Below are positions 38,671-48,442 of a stretch of 64,000 bases of DNA, in pieces. Origin of the DNA: Silvimonas iriomotensis (GTDB lineage: Bacteria > Pseudomonadota > Gammaproteobacteria > Burkholderiales > Chitinibacteraceae); contig NZ_BMLX01000002.1 in assembly GCF_014645535.1 (NCBI RefSeq), forward strand, positions 795,020 through 859,019, given 5' to 3'. Under the pieces are notes generated by a model. That model saw only the letters and a program-made list of their open reading frames with translations, was not told the origin of the DNA and searched no databases. Position 1 is the first letter of the stretch. Each line of letters begins with the position of its first letter. Position numbers and translations under genes: made by a program.

Positions 38671-39225
38671 TCAGTAGTCAAGACCCCAGTCCACCGTAAT
38701 GATGCGGGCCGCCAGATCAACCTTGAGCACCACATGCCCGACAAAGGGAATGAGGCGTTCGGTATCACCGTCGCGCGCCACGATCACGTCGTTGGCGCCG
38801 GTCTCGAACAACTTTTCAACCACACCCAGACTCTGGCTTTCGGTGTTGACGATGGACAGACCAATCAGGTCAGCCCAGTAATACTCGTCTTCACCGGCCT
38901 GCGGCATTTCGCTACGCGGAATGGCCACCTGGCAGCCCTTGAGGGCAAATGCCTGGTCACGGTCATCCACGCCGGCAAAGCGCGCAGACAGCTTTTTAGG
39001 CTGCACCGAGGCTTCAACCACCTTGTAGGCGCGCCAGTTGCCATCGCGCCCGATCCACCACGTTTTGTAGTCGAGCAGGCTATCCGGGTATTCGGTATCC
39101 GCGACGATATTTACACCGCCACGAATGCCAAAAGCCCCGCTGATGTAGCCCATGGATACCAGATCATCCGGTACCGCAGTGGACGTGGCTTGCGGGGCAG
39201 TCGGTTTATTGCTGGTCACAGTCAA
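38671..39225 (-). CDS. rimM: 16S rRNA processing protein RimM
   Basis: Assists maturation of the 30S head and binds S19. It has 184 residues: N-terminal beta-barrel (about 22-105, [16 protein letters not shown]) and the C-terminal PRC-barrel (about 115-184, [12 protein letters not shown]). The start is uncertain. A TTG at 39225, four bases after the rpsP stop, or a GTG two codons later both fit; neither has a good Shine-Dalgarno, which suggests translational coupling to rpsP. Confidence 0.97.
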   Translation of the reverse strand: MTVTSNKPTAPQATSTAVPDDLVSMGYISGAFGIRGGVNIVADTEYPDSLLDYKTWWIGRDGNWRAYKVVEASVQPKKLSARFAGVDDRDQAFALKGCQVAIPRSEMPQAGEDEYYWADLIGLSIVNTESQSLGVVEKLFETGANDVIVARDGDTERLIPFVGHVVLKVDLAARIITVDWGLDY

Positions 39226-39229
39226 CTGC

Positions 39230-39481
39230 TTAGGCAGCAGCCGGCTTGTAGCCCTTCAGCAGGCGAGCAACGGTGTCGCTCACTTGTGCGCCAACGCCAA
39301 CCCAGTAGTTCACGCGGTCGAGCGCGAAACGGGTCGGTTCCTGGCCTTCACCAGCGGACGGGTCGTAGAAACCCACGCGCTCGATGAAGCGGCCATCGCG
39401 GCGGTTGCGCGAATCAGTAACAACAACATTGTAGAACGGACGGTCTTTAGCGCCGCCACGGGAAAGACGAATCACAACCAT
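39230..39481 (-). CDS. rpsP: 30S ribosomal protein S16
   Basis: An 83-residue ribosomal protein starting [21 protein letters not shown]. It also contains the conserved [12 protein letters not shown] and [11 protein letters not shown] segments. It is the first gene of the rpsP-rimM-trmD-rplS operon. ffh lies 210 bases upstream on the same strand. That 210-base space contains no supported gene and presumably the operon promoter. Confidence 0.99.
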   Translation of the reverse strand: MVVIRLSRGGAKDRPFYNVVVTDSRNRRDGRFIERVGFYDPSAGEGQEPTRFALDRVNYWVGVGAQVSDTVARLLKGYKPAAA

Positions 39482-39691
39482 GATTGATACCCAGTTTGAA
39501 ATCGGTTTACGCGAAACCAGCGATTGTAAGTGAAAAGCACAAGGCAATACAAGCCTTTATCTGCACCCTGCGCCGCGAACTGGTCATTTTCTGCATTTTT
39601 CGCACCTGTGCAAGGCGCGAACGTTGAAACATGAAACCCCGGGCAGCTTGAGTGTGTGGTGCTGTGGGTCAAGCTGCGCCGGCCGGTGAGT

Positions 39692-41035
39692 TTACATTCC
39701 CGGCAACATACCCTTCATGCCACGCATGAGCTTCATCATGCCGCCCTTGCTGAACTGTTTCATCATCTTCTGGGTTTCTTCAAACTGCTTGAGCAGGCGG
39801 TTGACTTCCTGCACGGAAACCCCGGCACCGATCGCGATACGACGCTTGCGGCTGGCCTTGATCAGCTCAGGCTTGCGGCGTTCCAGCGGGGTCATGGAAT
39901 TGATGATGCCTTCAATCCGGGCCACCGATTTATCGGTCACCTGACTGCTGGCCATCTGGCTCATCTGGCCGGGCAACTTATCCAGCAAGGCGCCCATGCC
40001 GCCCATCTTTTTCATCTGGCCGATCTGCGACTTGAAGTCTTCCAGGTCAAAACCCTTGCCGGACTTGACCTTCTTCATCATTTGCAGTGCTTCGGCTTCG
40101 TCGACGGTTTTTTGTACGTCTTCGATCAGCGACAGCACATCGCCCATGCCCAGCACGCGGCTGGCCATACGATCCGGGTAGAACGGTTCCAGACCGTTGA
40201 GTTTTTCACCGACACCGACAAACTTGATCGGCTTGCCGGTGACTTCACGCACCGACAAGGCCGCGCCACCGCGCGAGTCACCATCAAGCTTGGTCAGGAT
40301 CACGCCGGTCAGCGGCAGCGTTTCATTGAACGCACGCGCCACATTGACCGCATCCTGCCCCTGCATGGCGTCTACCACAAACAGGGTTTCAACCGGATTG
40401 ATGGCGGCGTGCAGGTCCTTGATTTCGGCCATCATGGCGTCATCAATCGCCAGGCGACCAGCCGTATCGACGATCAGCACATCGTGAAAATGCTTTTTGG
40501 CGTAGTCGTGCGCGGCCAGTGCGATATCAACCGGCTTTTGCGAGACATCCGACGGGAACCACTCTACTTCCAGCTGTCCTGCCAGCGTCTTGAGCTGCTC
40601 GATCGCCGCCGGGCGATACACGTCAGTCGACACCAGCAGCACTTTCTTTTTCTGGGTTTCTTTCAGGCGTTTGGCCAGCTTGCCGGAGGTTGTCGTTTTA
40701 CCGGCACCTTGCAGACCGGCCATCAGCACCACGGCCGGCGGTACGGCCGCCAGGTTGAGCGCGTCATTCTGCGCACCCATCAGGCGGGTCAGTTCTTCAT
40801 ACACCACACCAATAAAGGCCTGGCCCGGCGTCAGGCTGCCGATCACTTCCTGACCGAGCGCGCGTTCCTTGACGTCGTTAATGAATTTCTTGACCACCGG
40901 CAAGGCCACGTCGGCCTCCAGCAGCGCCATGCGCACTTCACGCAAAGCGTCCTGGATGTTGGCGTCGGTCAGGCGGGCCTGACCACGCAGGGTCTTGACC
41001 ACGCCACTCAGGCGGTTGGAGAGGTTATCCAGCAT
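39692..41035 (-). CDS. ffh: signal recognition particle protein Ffh
   Basis: GTPase that binds signal sequences and, with 4.5S RNA, targets ribosomes to the membrane. It has 447 residues: N domain (1-90), G domain with GLQGAGKTTTSGKLA, DTAGRLAIDD and TKLDGDSRGGAAL, and a methionine-rich M domain ending MMKLMRGMKGMLPGM. The start is MLDNLSNRLSGVVKTLRG. The frame is open 34 codons upstream but without family similarity. It is divergent from the CcsA-like gene across a 249-base space that holds nothing else recognisable. Confidence 0.99.
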   Translation of the reverse strand: MLDNLSNRLSGVVKTLRGQARLTDANIQDALREVRMALLEADVALPVVKKFINDVKERALGQEVIGSLTPGQAFIGVVYEELTRLMGAQNDALNLAAVPPAVVLMAGLQGAGKTTTSGKLAKRLKETQKKKVLLVSTDVYRPAAIEQLKTLAGQLEVEWFPSDVSQKPVDIALAAHDYAKKHFHDVLIVDTAGRLAIDDAMMAEIKDLHAAINPVETLFVVDAMQGQDAVNVARAFNETLPLTGVILTKLDGDSRGGAALSVREVTGKPIKFVGVGEKLNGLEPFYPDRMASRVLGMGDVLSLIEDVQKTVDEAEALQMMKKVKSGKGFDLEDFKSQIGQMKKMGGMGALLDKLPGQMSQMASSQVTDKSVARIEGIINSMTPLERRKPELIKASRKRRIAIGAGVSVQEVNRLLKQFEETQKMMKQFSKGGMMKLMRGMKGMLPGM

Positions 41036-41284
41036 AAATAAATTCTTCCCTGCCGCACTCGACGGGCAAGCGGGCGATATGGTGCCTCTGACAAGGTCCG
41101 GCGCCGGTCGCAGGCGCTGTTTCAGGCGATCTGTCACCGGGCAAACGGGCGCCGTAGTCCTGCTACGCGCGGGTTTGCGCCTGACATTTCGTCCTGAATC
41201 AGATCCAGCTGATTCCCGGACAGACGGGTACAGAGGTTCCCTGTTAGACTAAACAATTCGCTAATTCTAACTGATTTGATACCC

Positions 41285-42097
41285 GTGTCCTGGCTTGCGT
41301 TGATCGCCTTGTTCATTTATCTGACCCTGGGTTGGCATTTTTGCCGTACCCGCCTGGCTGGACGCGGGGTCATTCACACCGGCGCAGAGACTGCGCTGCT
41401 GCTGTTGGCGCTGGCCGTGCACGGCCTTGCGTTGTGGCCGCAACTGGCTGCCCCGCCGTTGCATTTTGGCGCCGCAGAAGCGCTGTCGATGATTGCCTGG
41501 CTAGCCCTGATTACCTATCTGCTGGGTCATCTAGCCTTTCCGCTGGAAGGTCTGCAACCGCCCGTCATGGGATTAACGGTGGTGTTGCTTGGGCTGAGCC
41601 TGTTGCTGCCACCCGGCCATGTCCTTACCTATGCGCAAAATGGTGTATCGCGCCTGCATTTCCTGGCCGCGATGCTGGCTTATGGTCTTTTTACCAATGC
41701 CACCGGTGTCGCCATCCTGATGCGCCTGGCTGACCGCCGCCTGCATCACGCCTCTGCCAGCCTGCTGGTCCAGAAGTTGCCGCCCTTGCTGGCGCTGGAA
41801 CGCCTGTTGTTTGCCTGCATCAGTGTCGGCTTTTTGCTGCTGACCATTGCACTGGTGACCGGCATTACCTTCAGCGAGGAAATCTTTGGCCGGGCGCTGG
41901 AGTTCAACCACAAGATCGTGCTGTCGGTGGCCGCCTGGGCGGTATACGGGCTGTTGCTGCTGGGCCGCCGTTTGCGCGGCTGGCGCGGCCGTGTTGCCAC
42001 GCTGTGGACAACAACCGGCTTCTTCCTGTTGATCCTGGGCTATATCGGCAGCCGCTTTGTGCTGGATGTGATTCTGCACAAGCCCGGCATTGGTTGA
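41285..42097 (+). CDS. CcsA/YpjD-like inner-membrane protein
   Basis: A 270-residue protein with eight hydrophobic segments, of the cytochrome c assembly (CcsA/HemX-like, YpjD) family that is commonly divergent from ffh. A conserved histidine-containing block NHKIVLSVAAWAVYGLLL is present. The tryptophan-rich heme-binding motif of true CcsA is not obvious, so a heme role is only suggested by the family. The start is uncertain: GTG at 41285 (used) or TTG three codons earlier; no Shine-Dalgarno is seen. Confidence 0.88.
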   Translation: MSWLALIALFIYLTLGWHFCRTRLAGRGVIHTGAETALLLLALAVHGLALWPQLAAPPLHFGAAEALSMIAWLALITYLLGHLAFPLEGLQPPVMGLTVVLLGLSLLLPPGHVLTYAQNGVSRLHFLAAMLAYGLFTNATGVAILMRLADRRLHHASASLLVQKLPPLLALERLLFACISVGFLLLTIALVTGITFSEEIFGRALEFNHKIVLSVAAWAVYGLLLLGRRLRGWRGRVATLWTTTGFFLLILGYIGSRFVLDVILHKPGIG

Positions 42098-42211
42098 GAC
42101 CCGGATCTGAGGAACACGGCGCGGGCCGCCATGCCGGCGTCATTGGCCGACGCGGCGTCGATGCGGCCAGCACTGCTATAATCCGTCCCATTATCATTGT
42201 GGAATGCCGCT

Positions 42212-43480
42212 TTGGACGACATCCCTTCAGGTGAGCTGGTCATTGCCCTGATCATCTGCCTGTTCAGTTCCGCTTTTTTCTCCGCTTCAGAAACCGCCAT
42301 GATGGCGGTGAACCGTTTTCGCCTGAAGGCGCTGGCCCAACAGGGCAATCGCGGCGCCCTGCTCACCCTCAAGTTACTGGAACACACTGATCGGCTGCTC
42401 GGCGTGATCTTGCTGGGTAACACGCTGATCAACACCGCCACGGCTACGCTGGCAACATTGATCACCACGCGCTTCTTTGCCGACAATCATTTCGCGCTGG
42501 GTGCAGCCACCTTGCTGGTGGCCTTTGCCATTCTGGTGTTCTCCGAGGCGACCCCGAAGGTCATTGCCGCAACACACCCTGACCGCTCTGCATTGCTAGC
42601 CAGCTACCCGCTGACCGTGATGCTGCGCATCTTTTATCCGGCGGTCTGGTTCATCAATCTGTTTGTGCACGGCATGCTGCGGCTATTGCATCTGCAAGGC
42701 AAAAAACACGATCACGGCAGCCTGCGACCGGAAGAATTGCGCATGCTGGTGCTTGAATCCGGCCGCTTCATGGAAAAGAAGCACCACGCCATTCTGGTCA
42801 ACCTGTTTGAGCTGACCAATATCACGGTTGATGACGTGATGACGCCGCGACACCAGATCGAGGCACTGGATCTGTCCGCCGAACAAGAAGAACTGGCGCG
42901 CCAGTTATATACCTGTCACCACACCCGTTTGCCGGTATTTGAAGACAATCCGGACAACATGGTCGGTATTTTGCATACCCGCAAAGCGCTCTCGCTCAGT
43001 GAAGATGAGCTGACCGGCAATACCTTGCGCACCTTGATCCGGCCGCCTTATTTCATTCCGTCAGGCACGCCGCTCTTTACCCAATTGCAGAATTTCCAGG
43101 AAAACCGCCGCCGGATCGGCCTTGTGGTCGATGAATATGGTGAATTGCGTGGGCTGGTGACACTGGAAGATATTCTTGAGCAGATTATTGGCGAATTCAC
43201 CACCAATGCACCGTCCGCCGGATCACGTCTGGAAAAGCAATCCGACGGCAGCTATTTGCTGGATGGCTCCATGAGCCTGCGTGAACTCAACCGCAAGCTC
43301 AAACGCAATTTCCCGCTGGATGGCCCCAAGACCCTCAACGGGCTGGTGCTGGAATATTTTGAGGATATTCCGGATGCAGGCACTTGCCTTGCCATTGCCG
43401 GAGAAAGACTGGAAATTGTCCAGACCCAGGATAGAAGTATCAAAGTAATTCGTTTGTATCCACTGGCCACGACGCATTGA
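42212..43480 (+). CDS. CNNM/CorC-family membrane protein with CBS pair
   Basis: A 422-residue protein: DUF21/CNNM membrane domain (about 5-170, with SAFFSASETAMMAVNRFRL), two CBS domains (about 190-310, DDVMTPRHQIEALD and VVDEYGELRGLVTLEDILEQIIGE) and a C-terminal CorC/HlyC domain. Relatives (YfjD/CorB) affect magnesium and cobalt efflux or resistance. The start is set at a TTG that gives LDDIPSGELV, matching the MDDIP start of the family, with GGA eight bases upstream; a TTG five codons earlier is possible. Confidence 0.93.
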   Translation: MDDIPSGELVIALIICLFSSAFFSASETAMMAVNRFRLKALAQQGNRGALLTLKLLEHTDRLLGVILLGNTLINTATATLATLITTRFFADNHFALGAATLLVAFAILVFSEATPKVIAATHPDRSALLASYPLTVMLRIFYPAVWFINLFVHGMLRLLHLQGKKHDHGSLRPEELRMLVLESGRFMEKKHHAILVNLFELTNITVDDVMTPRHQIEALDLSAEQEELARQLYTCHHTRLPVFEDNPDNMVGILHTRKALSLSEDELTGNTLRTLIRPPYFIPSGTPLFTQLQNFQENRRRIGLVVDEYGELRGLVTLEDILEQIIGEFTTNAPSAGSRLEKQSDGSYLLDGSMSLRELNRKLKRNFPLDGPKTLNGLVLEYFEDIPDAGTCLAIAGERLEIVQTQDRSIKVIRLYPLATTH

Positions 43481-43666
43481 TTGCGTCAGCAATCCGGGCA
43501 ATACTCCAGCCGCACGCATATTTGTGCCGAAAGCGCGACACCGTTCAGCGCCGCGTTTCGGTGGCTTGCCGAAAGGCTCAGAATGCGCACAATACGCCAT
43601 TGTCTTTGCTAGACTGGTTAATGGCCGCCAGAACCCGGCCTTGGCGCAATTGCAATTCCTGATGCT

Positions 43667-43690
43667 TTTGTCTGTCTGCAGACTGACAAA
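43667..43690. promoter_or_regulatory. 24-bp near-perfect palindrome upstream of pilB
   Basis: Arms TTTGTCTGTCTG / CAGACTGACAAA pair in 11 of 12 positions, with no spacer. It ends 82 bases before the pilB ATG, inside the 292-base space after the CorC-like gene. A dimeric repressor or activator site is likely; no regulator can be named. Confidence 0.45.
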
Positions 43691-43772
43691 TGGATTTGTT
43701 TAAACCGGATCGACAATAGCGCGCCCTGATTCTGGCGTTGGTCGAAACCTGCATGAATTGAATACGGCGATC

Positions 43773-45482
43773 ATGTCTACCACTACTGCCCCCATTTCCG
43801 GCCTGGCGCGTTTGCTGGTTCAGCACGGGCGACTGGCTGAAGCCGATATCGAAGCCATTCACGGCGCCGCTGGCGACGGCAAATCGTCTTTTATCGAGCA
43901 ATTGATCCAGAGCAGGAAAATGACCGGCAAGGAAGTCGCCGAGTTTTCCTCACAGGCATTCGGCTATCCGCTGCTGGATCTGGACCAGATTGACGACAGC
44001 TACATTCCGCAAGGCGTCCTTGATCCCAAGTTGATGACGGCCCAGCGCATTGTGCCGCTGTACAAGCGTGGAACCCGGCTGTTCATCGGTATTTCTGACA
44101 TCACCAATCTGCAGGCGCTGGAAGAAGTCCGCTTCCAGACAGGCCAGCAGATCGAACCGATCATTGTCGAAGACGGCAAGCTGCTGACCCTGCAGGCCAA
44201 ACTGGTTGAAGCCTCGGGCGCCAGCATCAAGGACCTGCAAGTCAACGAGTCCGACCTTGACCTGCAAGGTGGTGAAGAAGAGCAGCAGCAGGAAGTCAAC
44301 ACAGTCGACGTCGATGATGCCCCGGTCGTCAAATACATCCAGAAAATCCTGCTTGATGCGATCAAGGCGGAAGCCTCTGACATTCACTTCGAGCCCTATG
44401 AGAAGTTCTACCGCATCCGTTACCGGCAGGACGGCATCTTGCGTGAAGTGGCCCAGCCGCCACTGGCGATCAAGGAAAAGATCGCTTCCCGGATCAAGGT
44501 GATCTCCAAACTCGATATTGCCGAAAAACGCGTCCCGCAAGATGGCCGGATGAAGCTGGTACTGTCCCGCACCCGCGCCATCGACTTCCGGGTATCGACC
44601 CTGCCCACGCTGCACGGCGAGAAGATTTGTATCCGTATTCTTGACCCGTCATCCGCCACGCTGGGGATTGATGCGCTCGGCTACGATCCGGACCAGAAAG
44701 AGGCCCTGCTGCATGCCATCAACCGGCCGTATGGCATGGTGCTGGTCACCGGCCCGACCGGCTCGGGCAAAACGGTGTCGCTGTATACCTGCCTGAACAT
44801 CCTGAATGTGCCGGGCACCAATATTTCGACGGCGGAAGACCCTGCTGAAATCAACCTGGCGGGCGTCAACCAGGTCAACGTGAATGAAAAAGCCGGTCTG
44901 ACCTTTGCGGTCGCGCTCAAGGCGTTCCTGCGGCAGGATCCGGACATCATCATGGTCGGTGAAATCCGTGACCTTGAAACCGCCGATATCGCGATCAAGG
45001 CGGCGCAGACGGGTCACATGGTGTTCTCTACCCTGCACACCAACGACGCGCCCACCACATTGACGCGGATGTTGAACATGGGCGTTGCGCCGTTCAACGT
45101 CGCTTCGTCGGTGATCCTGATTACCGCCCAGCGTCTGGGCCGTCGTTTGTGCTCAAGCTGCAAGCAGCCCGCGGACATTCCGCACGAGGCACTGCTGGAC
45201 GCCGGTTTTACCGAAGCAGACCTCGATGGCAGCTGGACACCCTACAAACCTGTGGGTTGTGACATCTGTAAAGGTACCGGCTATAAGGGCCGCGTGGGCA
45301 TTTATCAGGTCATGCCGATCTCGGACGAAATGAACCGTATCATTATGAAAAACGGCACGGCGATCGATATTGCGGACCAGGCACAACGTGAAGGCGTGCG
45401 CGATCTGCGTCGATCCGGCCTGATCAAAGTGAAGCTGGGTGTGACATCGCTTGAAGAAATCATGGCGATCACCAACGAATAA
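43773..45482 (+). CDS. pilB: type IV pilus assembly ATPase PilB
   Basis: Hexameric extension motor of type IV pili. It has 569 residues. The N-terminal MshEN-type domain (about 10-150) precedes the ATPase core with Walker A GPTGSGKTVS, the Asp box around STAEDPAEI, Walker B IIMVGEIRDLETAD and the His box HMVFSTLHTNDA. A zinc tetracysteine follows, CSSCK...CDICKGTGY. The start is ATG at MSTTTAPISG. First gene of pilB-pilC-pilD-coaE-zapD-yacG, all in one direction. Confidence 0.98.
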   Translation: MSTTTAPISGLARLLVQHGRLAEADIEAIHGAAGDGKSSFIEQLIQSRKMTGKEVAEFSSQAFGYPLLDLDQIDDSYIPQGVLDPKLMTAQRIVPLYKRGTRLFIGISDITNLQALEEVRFQTGQQIEPIIVEDGKLLTLQAKLVEASGASIKDLQVNESDLDLQGGEEEQQQEVNTVDVDDAPVVKYIQKILLDAIKAEASDIHFEPYEKFYRIRYRQDGILREVAQPPLAIKEKIASRIKVISKLDIAEKRVPQDGRMKLVLSRTRAIDFRVSTLPTLHGEKICIRILDPSSATLGIDALGYDPDQKEALLHAINRPYGMVLVTGPTGSGKTVSLYTCLNILNVPGTNISTAEDPAEINLAGVNQVNVNEKAGLTFAVALKAFLRQDPDIIMVGEIRDLETADIAIKAAQTGHMVFSTLHTNDAPTTLTRMLNMGVAPFNVASSVILITAQRLGRRLCSSCKQPADIPHEALLDAGFTEADLDGSWTPYKPVGCDICKGTGYKGRVGIYQVMPISDEMNRIIMKNGTAIDIADQAQREGVRDLRRSGLIKVKLGVTSLEEIMAITNE

Positions 45483-45535
45483 TCGCAAACGCGGCAAAAC
45501 AAAGGCGCGCCAGCGCGCCGCAAGGGGACCAATCA

Positions 45536-46780
45536 ATGGCGACAAGTACTGCCCGACCGTCATCCAGGCAGCAACAGCTCAAGGTCAAGGAATACACCTA
45601 TAGCTGGGAAGGCAAGGATCGCAACGGCAAGATCATCAAGGGCGAGAGCCGTGCCAGCGGCGAGGCTGTGATCAAGACGCACCTGCGCCGTCAGGGCATC
45701 AACGTCATCCGTGTCAAACGCCAGCGCGTTGGCAGCGGCAAGAAGATCACGGATGAAGATATCACCATGTTCACCCGCCAGCTGTCGACCATGCTCAAGT
45801 CGGGCGTGCCGCTGCTGTTGTCGTTCGATATCGTGGCCAAGGGCCACAGCAATCCGTCAGTGACCAAGCTCTTGCTTGATATCAAGGCCGAGATTGAAGC
45901 GGGTTCGTCCATGACGCAGGCTTTCCGCAAGCATCCCAAGTACTTTGATGCCTTGTACTGCAACCTGCTGCAGGCCGGTGAACAGGCCGGTATTCTGGAT
46001 ACGTTGCTGGCACGCCTGGCGACGTACAAAGAAAAAATGCTGTCGGTGAAAAAGAAGATCAAATCCGCCATGTTCTACCCGACGGCGGTGATCGTGGCGG
46101 CCTTCATCATTACCGCCGTGATCATGATTTTCGTGATTCCGGCGTTCAAGGATCTGTTCTCCAGTTTCGGCGCCGATTTGCCGGGCCCGACGCTGTTGGT
46201 GATGGCGATCTCGGATTATTTTGTCCACTACTGGTGGCTGATTTTCGGCGTCATCTTTGGCGGCATCTGGGGCTTCAAACGCCTGTGGGCCCGTTCGGAA
46301 GCGGTGCAGATCGCCATTGACCGCTGGGTGCTGAAACTGCCGGTGCTGGGCGAGATCATGCGTAATTCGGTGCTGGCGCGCTGGAGCCGTACGCTCTCGA
46401 CCATGTTCGCCGCCGGTGTGCCGCTGGTGGAGTCGCTGGAGTCCGTGGGCGGTGCGGCCGGTAACTACATTTATCGCCAGGCAACGCGCAAGATCCAGAC
46501 AGAAGTCGCGACCGGTACCAGCCTGACTTCGGCCATGCAGAACGTGAACGTCTTCCCCAATATGGTCTTGCAGATGACGGCCATCGGTGAAGAGTCCGGT
46601 TCGCTCGATTCCATGCTGGGCAAGGTTGCCGACTACTACGAAGAAGAAGTGGATAACGCGGTGGAAGCGCTGTCCAGCTTGATGGAGCCAATCATCATGG
46701 TCGTTCTGGGCACCTTGATTGGCGGCCTCGTGGTAGCGATGTATCTGCCCATCTTCAAAATGGGTCAGGCGGTCGGCTAA
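45536..46780 (+). CDS. pilC: type IV pilus inner-membrane platform protein PilC
   Basis: A 414-residue platform protein that links the motor to the growing pilus. Two GspF/PilC repeats (about 75-200 and 280-405) each contain a cytosolic helical bundle. Membrane helices are at about 180-200, 230-250 and 385-405. Conserved stretches are FTRQLSTMLKSGVPLLLSF and the second-copy ARWSRTLSTMFAAGVPLVESLE. Its stop overlaps the pilD start by one base. Confidence 0.98.
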   Translation: MATSTARPSSRQQQLKVKEYTYSWEGKDRNGKIIKGESRASGEAVIKTHLRRQGINVIRVKRQRVGSGKKITDEDITMFTRQLSTMLKSGVPLLLSFDIVAKGHSNPSVTKLLLDIKAEIEAGSSMTQAFRKHPKYFDALYCNLLQAGEQAGILDTLLARLATYKEKMLSVKKKIKSAMFYPTAVIVAAFIITAVIMIFVIPAFKDLFSSFGADLPGPTLLVMAISDYFVHYWWLIFGVIFGGIWGFKRLWARSEAVQIAIDRWVLKLPVLGEIMRNSVLARWSRTLSTMFAAGVPLVESLESVGGAAGNYIYRQATRKIQTEVATGTSLTSAMQNVNVFPNMVLQMTAIGEESGSLDSMLGKVADYYEEEVDNAVEALSSLMEPIIMVVLGTLIGGLVVAMYLPIFKMGQAVG

Positions 46781-47664
46781 TGCACGATTATGCTTTGCTG
46801 TTTTCCCAAAACCCGCTGCTGTTCGGCGGGTTTTGTTTGCTTCTGGGTTTGCTGGTTGGCAGCTTTCTCAATGTGGTGATTCACCGCTTGCCCCGGATGA
46901 TCGAGGCGCAATTTCGTCTGGAATGCGCCGCCCTGGATTTGCCGCCGGAAGAGCCGCTGCCGCAACCCGAGACGCGCTACAACCTTGTCGTGCCGCGCTC
47001 GGCCTGCCCCACTTGCGGCCATCAGATCAGTGCGCTGGAGAACATTCCGGTGCTCAGCTGGCTGGCCCTGGGTGGCAAATGCCGCGGCTGCCGCTCCCCG
47101 ATCAGTATCCGTTACCCTGCGGTTGAATTGCTGACCGGCCTGATGACGGCGTTTACTGGCATGCATCTGGGCTTTGGCCTGCATGCCATTGCGGCGATCG
47201 TCATCACCTGGGCGCTGATTGCGCTGTTCTTCATTGATGCCGATACCTATCTGTTGCCTGACAGCATCACTCTGCCCTTGATGTGGGCCGGCATGCTGTT
47301 CAACCTGGGTGATCAGGGCTTCACCAGCCTGTCTTCGTCCGTGATCGGTGCGGCGGCGGGTTATCTCGTGCTCTGGAGCGTCTTCTGGTTGTTCAAGCTG
47401 GCGACCGGCAAAGAAGGCATGGGCTATGGCGATTTCAAACTGCTGGCGGCGCTGGGCGCCTGGTTTGGTTGGCAAAGCCTGCCGGTGATCGTGCTGCTCT
47501 CTTCCGTTGCCGGCGCGCTGATCGGCATGACGATGGTGATGGCGGCAAAACGCGGCTTTGGCAAACCCATGCCGTTCGGCCCGTATCTGGCACTGGCAGG
47601 CTGGGGCATGCTGATCTGGGGCCCGCAGCTGCAAGCGCTGTTGTTCGGCAACCTTCTTTTCTGA
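46780..47664 (+). CDS. pilD: prepilin peptidase PilD
   Basis: Cleaves and N-methylates type IV prepilins and pseudopilins. It has 294 residues with about eight membrane helices. The cytosolic zinc tetrad is CPTCG...CRGC (residues ~75-110). The two catalytic aspartates lie in FIDADTYLLPD and GYGDFKLLAALGAWFGW. Translation is coupled to pilC by a one-base overlap. Confidence 0.98.
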   Translation: MHDYALLFSQNPLLFGGFCLLLGLLVGSFLNVVIHRLPRMIEAQFRLECAALDLPPEEPLPQPETRYNLVVPRSACPTCGHQISALENIPVLSWLALGGKCRGCRSPISIRYPAVELLTGLMTAFTGMHLGFGLHAIAAIVITWALIALFFIDADTYLLPDSITLPLMWAGMLFNLGDQGFTSLSSSVIGAAAGYLVLWSVFWLFKLATGKEGMGYGDFKLLAALGAWFGWQSLPVIVLLSSVAGALIGMTMVMAAKRGFGKPMPFGPYLALAGWGMLIWGPQLQALLFGNLLF

Positions 47665-47677
47665 GCAAAAGCACATC

Positions 47678-48271
47678 ATGCGCGTGATCGGTCTGACTGG
47701 CGGAGCAGGAAGTGGCAAATCCACGGCGGCCCGCCTGTTTGCCGAACTGGGCGCCGGGGTGATCGACACCGACGACATCGCGCACGCGCTGTCGCGCCCA
47801 CCTTCAGCCGCACTCGATGAAGTCCGTCAGGTCTTCGGGGATGACTTCATCGCGGCCGACGGCACCATGGATCGCGCGCGGATGCGCGAACTGGTCTTTG
47901 CTGATCCGGCCGCCCGGGCGCGGCTGGAGGCCATTTTTCATCCGCGCATTCTGGATTCGGCACAGTCACAGTTGCGGGCGCTGGAACACCGGCATGACTA
48001 CACGCTGCTGGTGGTCCCGCTGCTGTTTGAAACCGGAAATTTTTTGCCACTGGTGTCCAGCACGCTGGTGGTCGATTGCCCGGTTGACCAGCAACGGGCA
48101 CGCCTGGCAGAACGCGGGCTGGACCCGCAGGCCATTGACCGGCTGCTGGCAGCACAGTTGTCGCGTGAAGCGCGCCTGGCCCGTGCCGATGCGGTGATCG
48201 ACAACAACAGCACCCTTGAAGCCCTGACCTGTCAGGTCAGGCAATTGCACGCTCAATTCAGCGCCGGCTGA
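47678..48271 (+). CDS. coaE: dephospho-CoA kinase
   Basis: Last step of coenzyme A synthesis. It has 197 residues. The P-loop GLTGGAGSGKST is at residues 5-16, DTDDIAHAL follows and the conserved HPRI and VVPLLFETG segments are present. It lies 13 bases after pilD, the usual position in beta- and gammaproteobacteria. Confidence 0.98.
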   Translation: MRVIGLTGGAGSGKSTAARLFAELGAGVIDTDDIAHALSRPPSAALDEVRQVFGDDFIAADGTMDRARMRELVFADPAARARLEAIFHPRILDSAQSQLRALEHRHDYTLLVVPLLFETGNFLPLVSSTLVVDCPVDQQRARLAERGLDPQAIDRLLAAQLSREARLARADAVIDNNSTLEALTCQVRQLHAQFSAG

Positions 48272-48442
48272 CAGATACAATCGCGCACGGCTGCTATTTT
48301 TCGCCTATGGTTAGCAGCAAGAACGCTCAATCGGGCGCGACATATGTGAAATTGGCACTGGTAAACTTACAGACGGGTTTTCAAACGTCCTGGCTTGCTG
48401 CAAAATTGATCATCTTTGCCTCCCCTACCTGCCCGGCACACT

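Noticed and set aside
43641..43654. Sigma-54 promoter before pilB (TTGGCGCAATTGCA)
   Set aside because: The GG and GC dinucleotides are separated by 7 bases rather than the required 10, so the element does not fit.
48416..48442. Longer zapD start (TTG nine codons upstream)
   Set aside because: The extra residues PPLPARHT are not conserved, while the GTG start gives the family's ISYEFP N-terminus.
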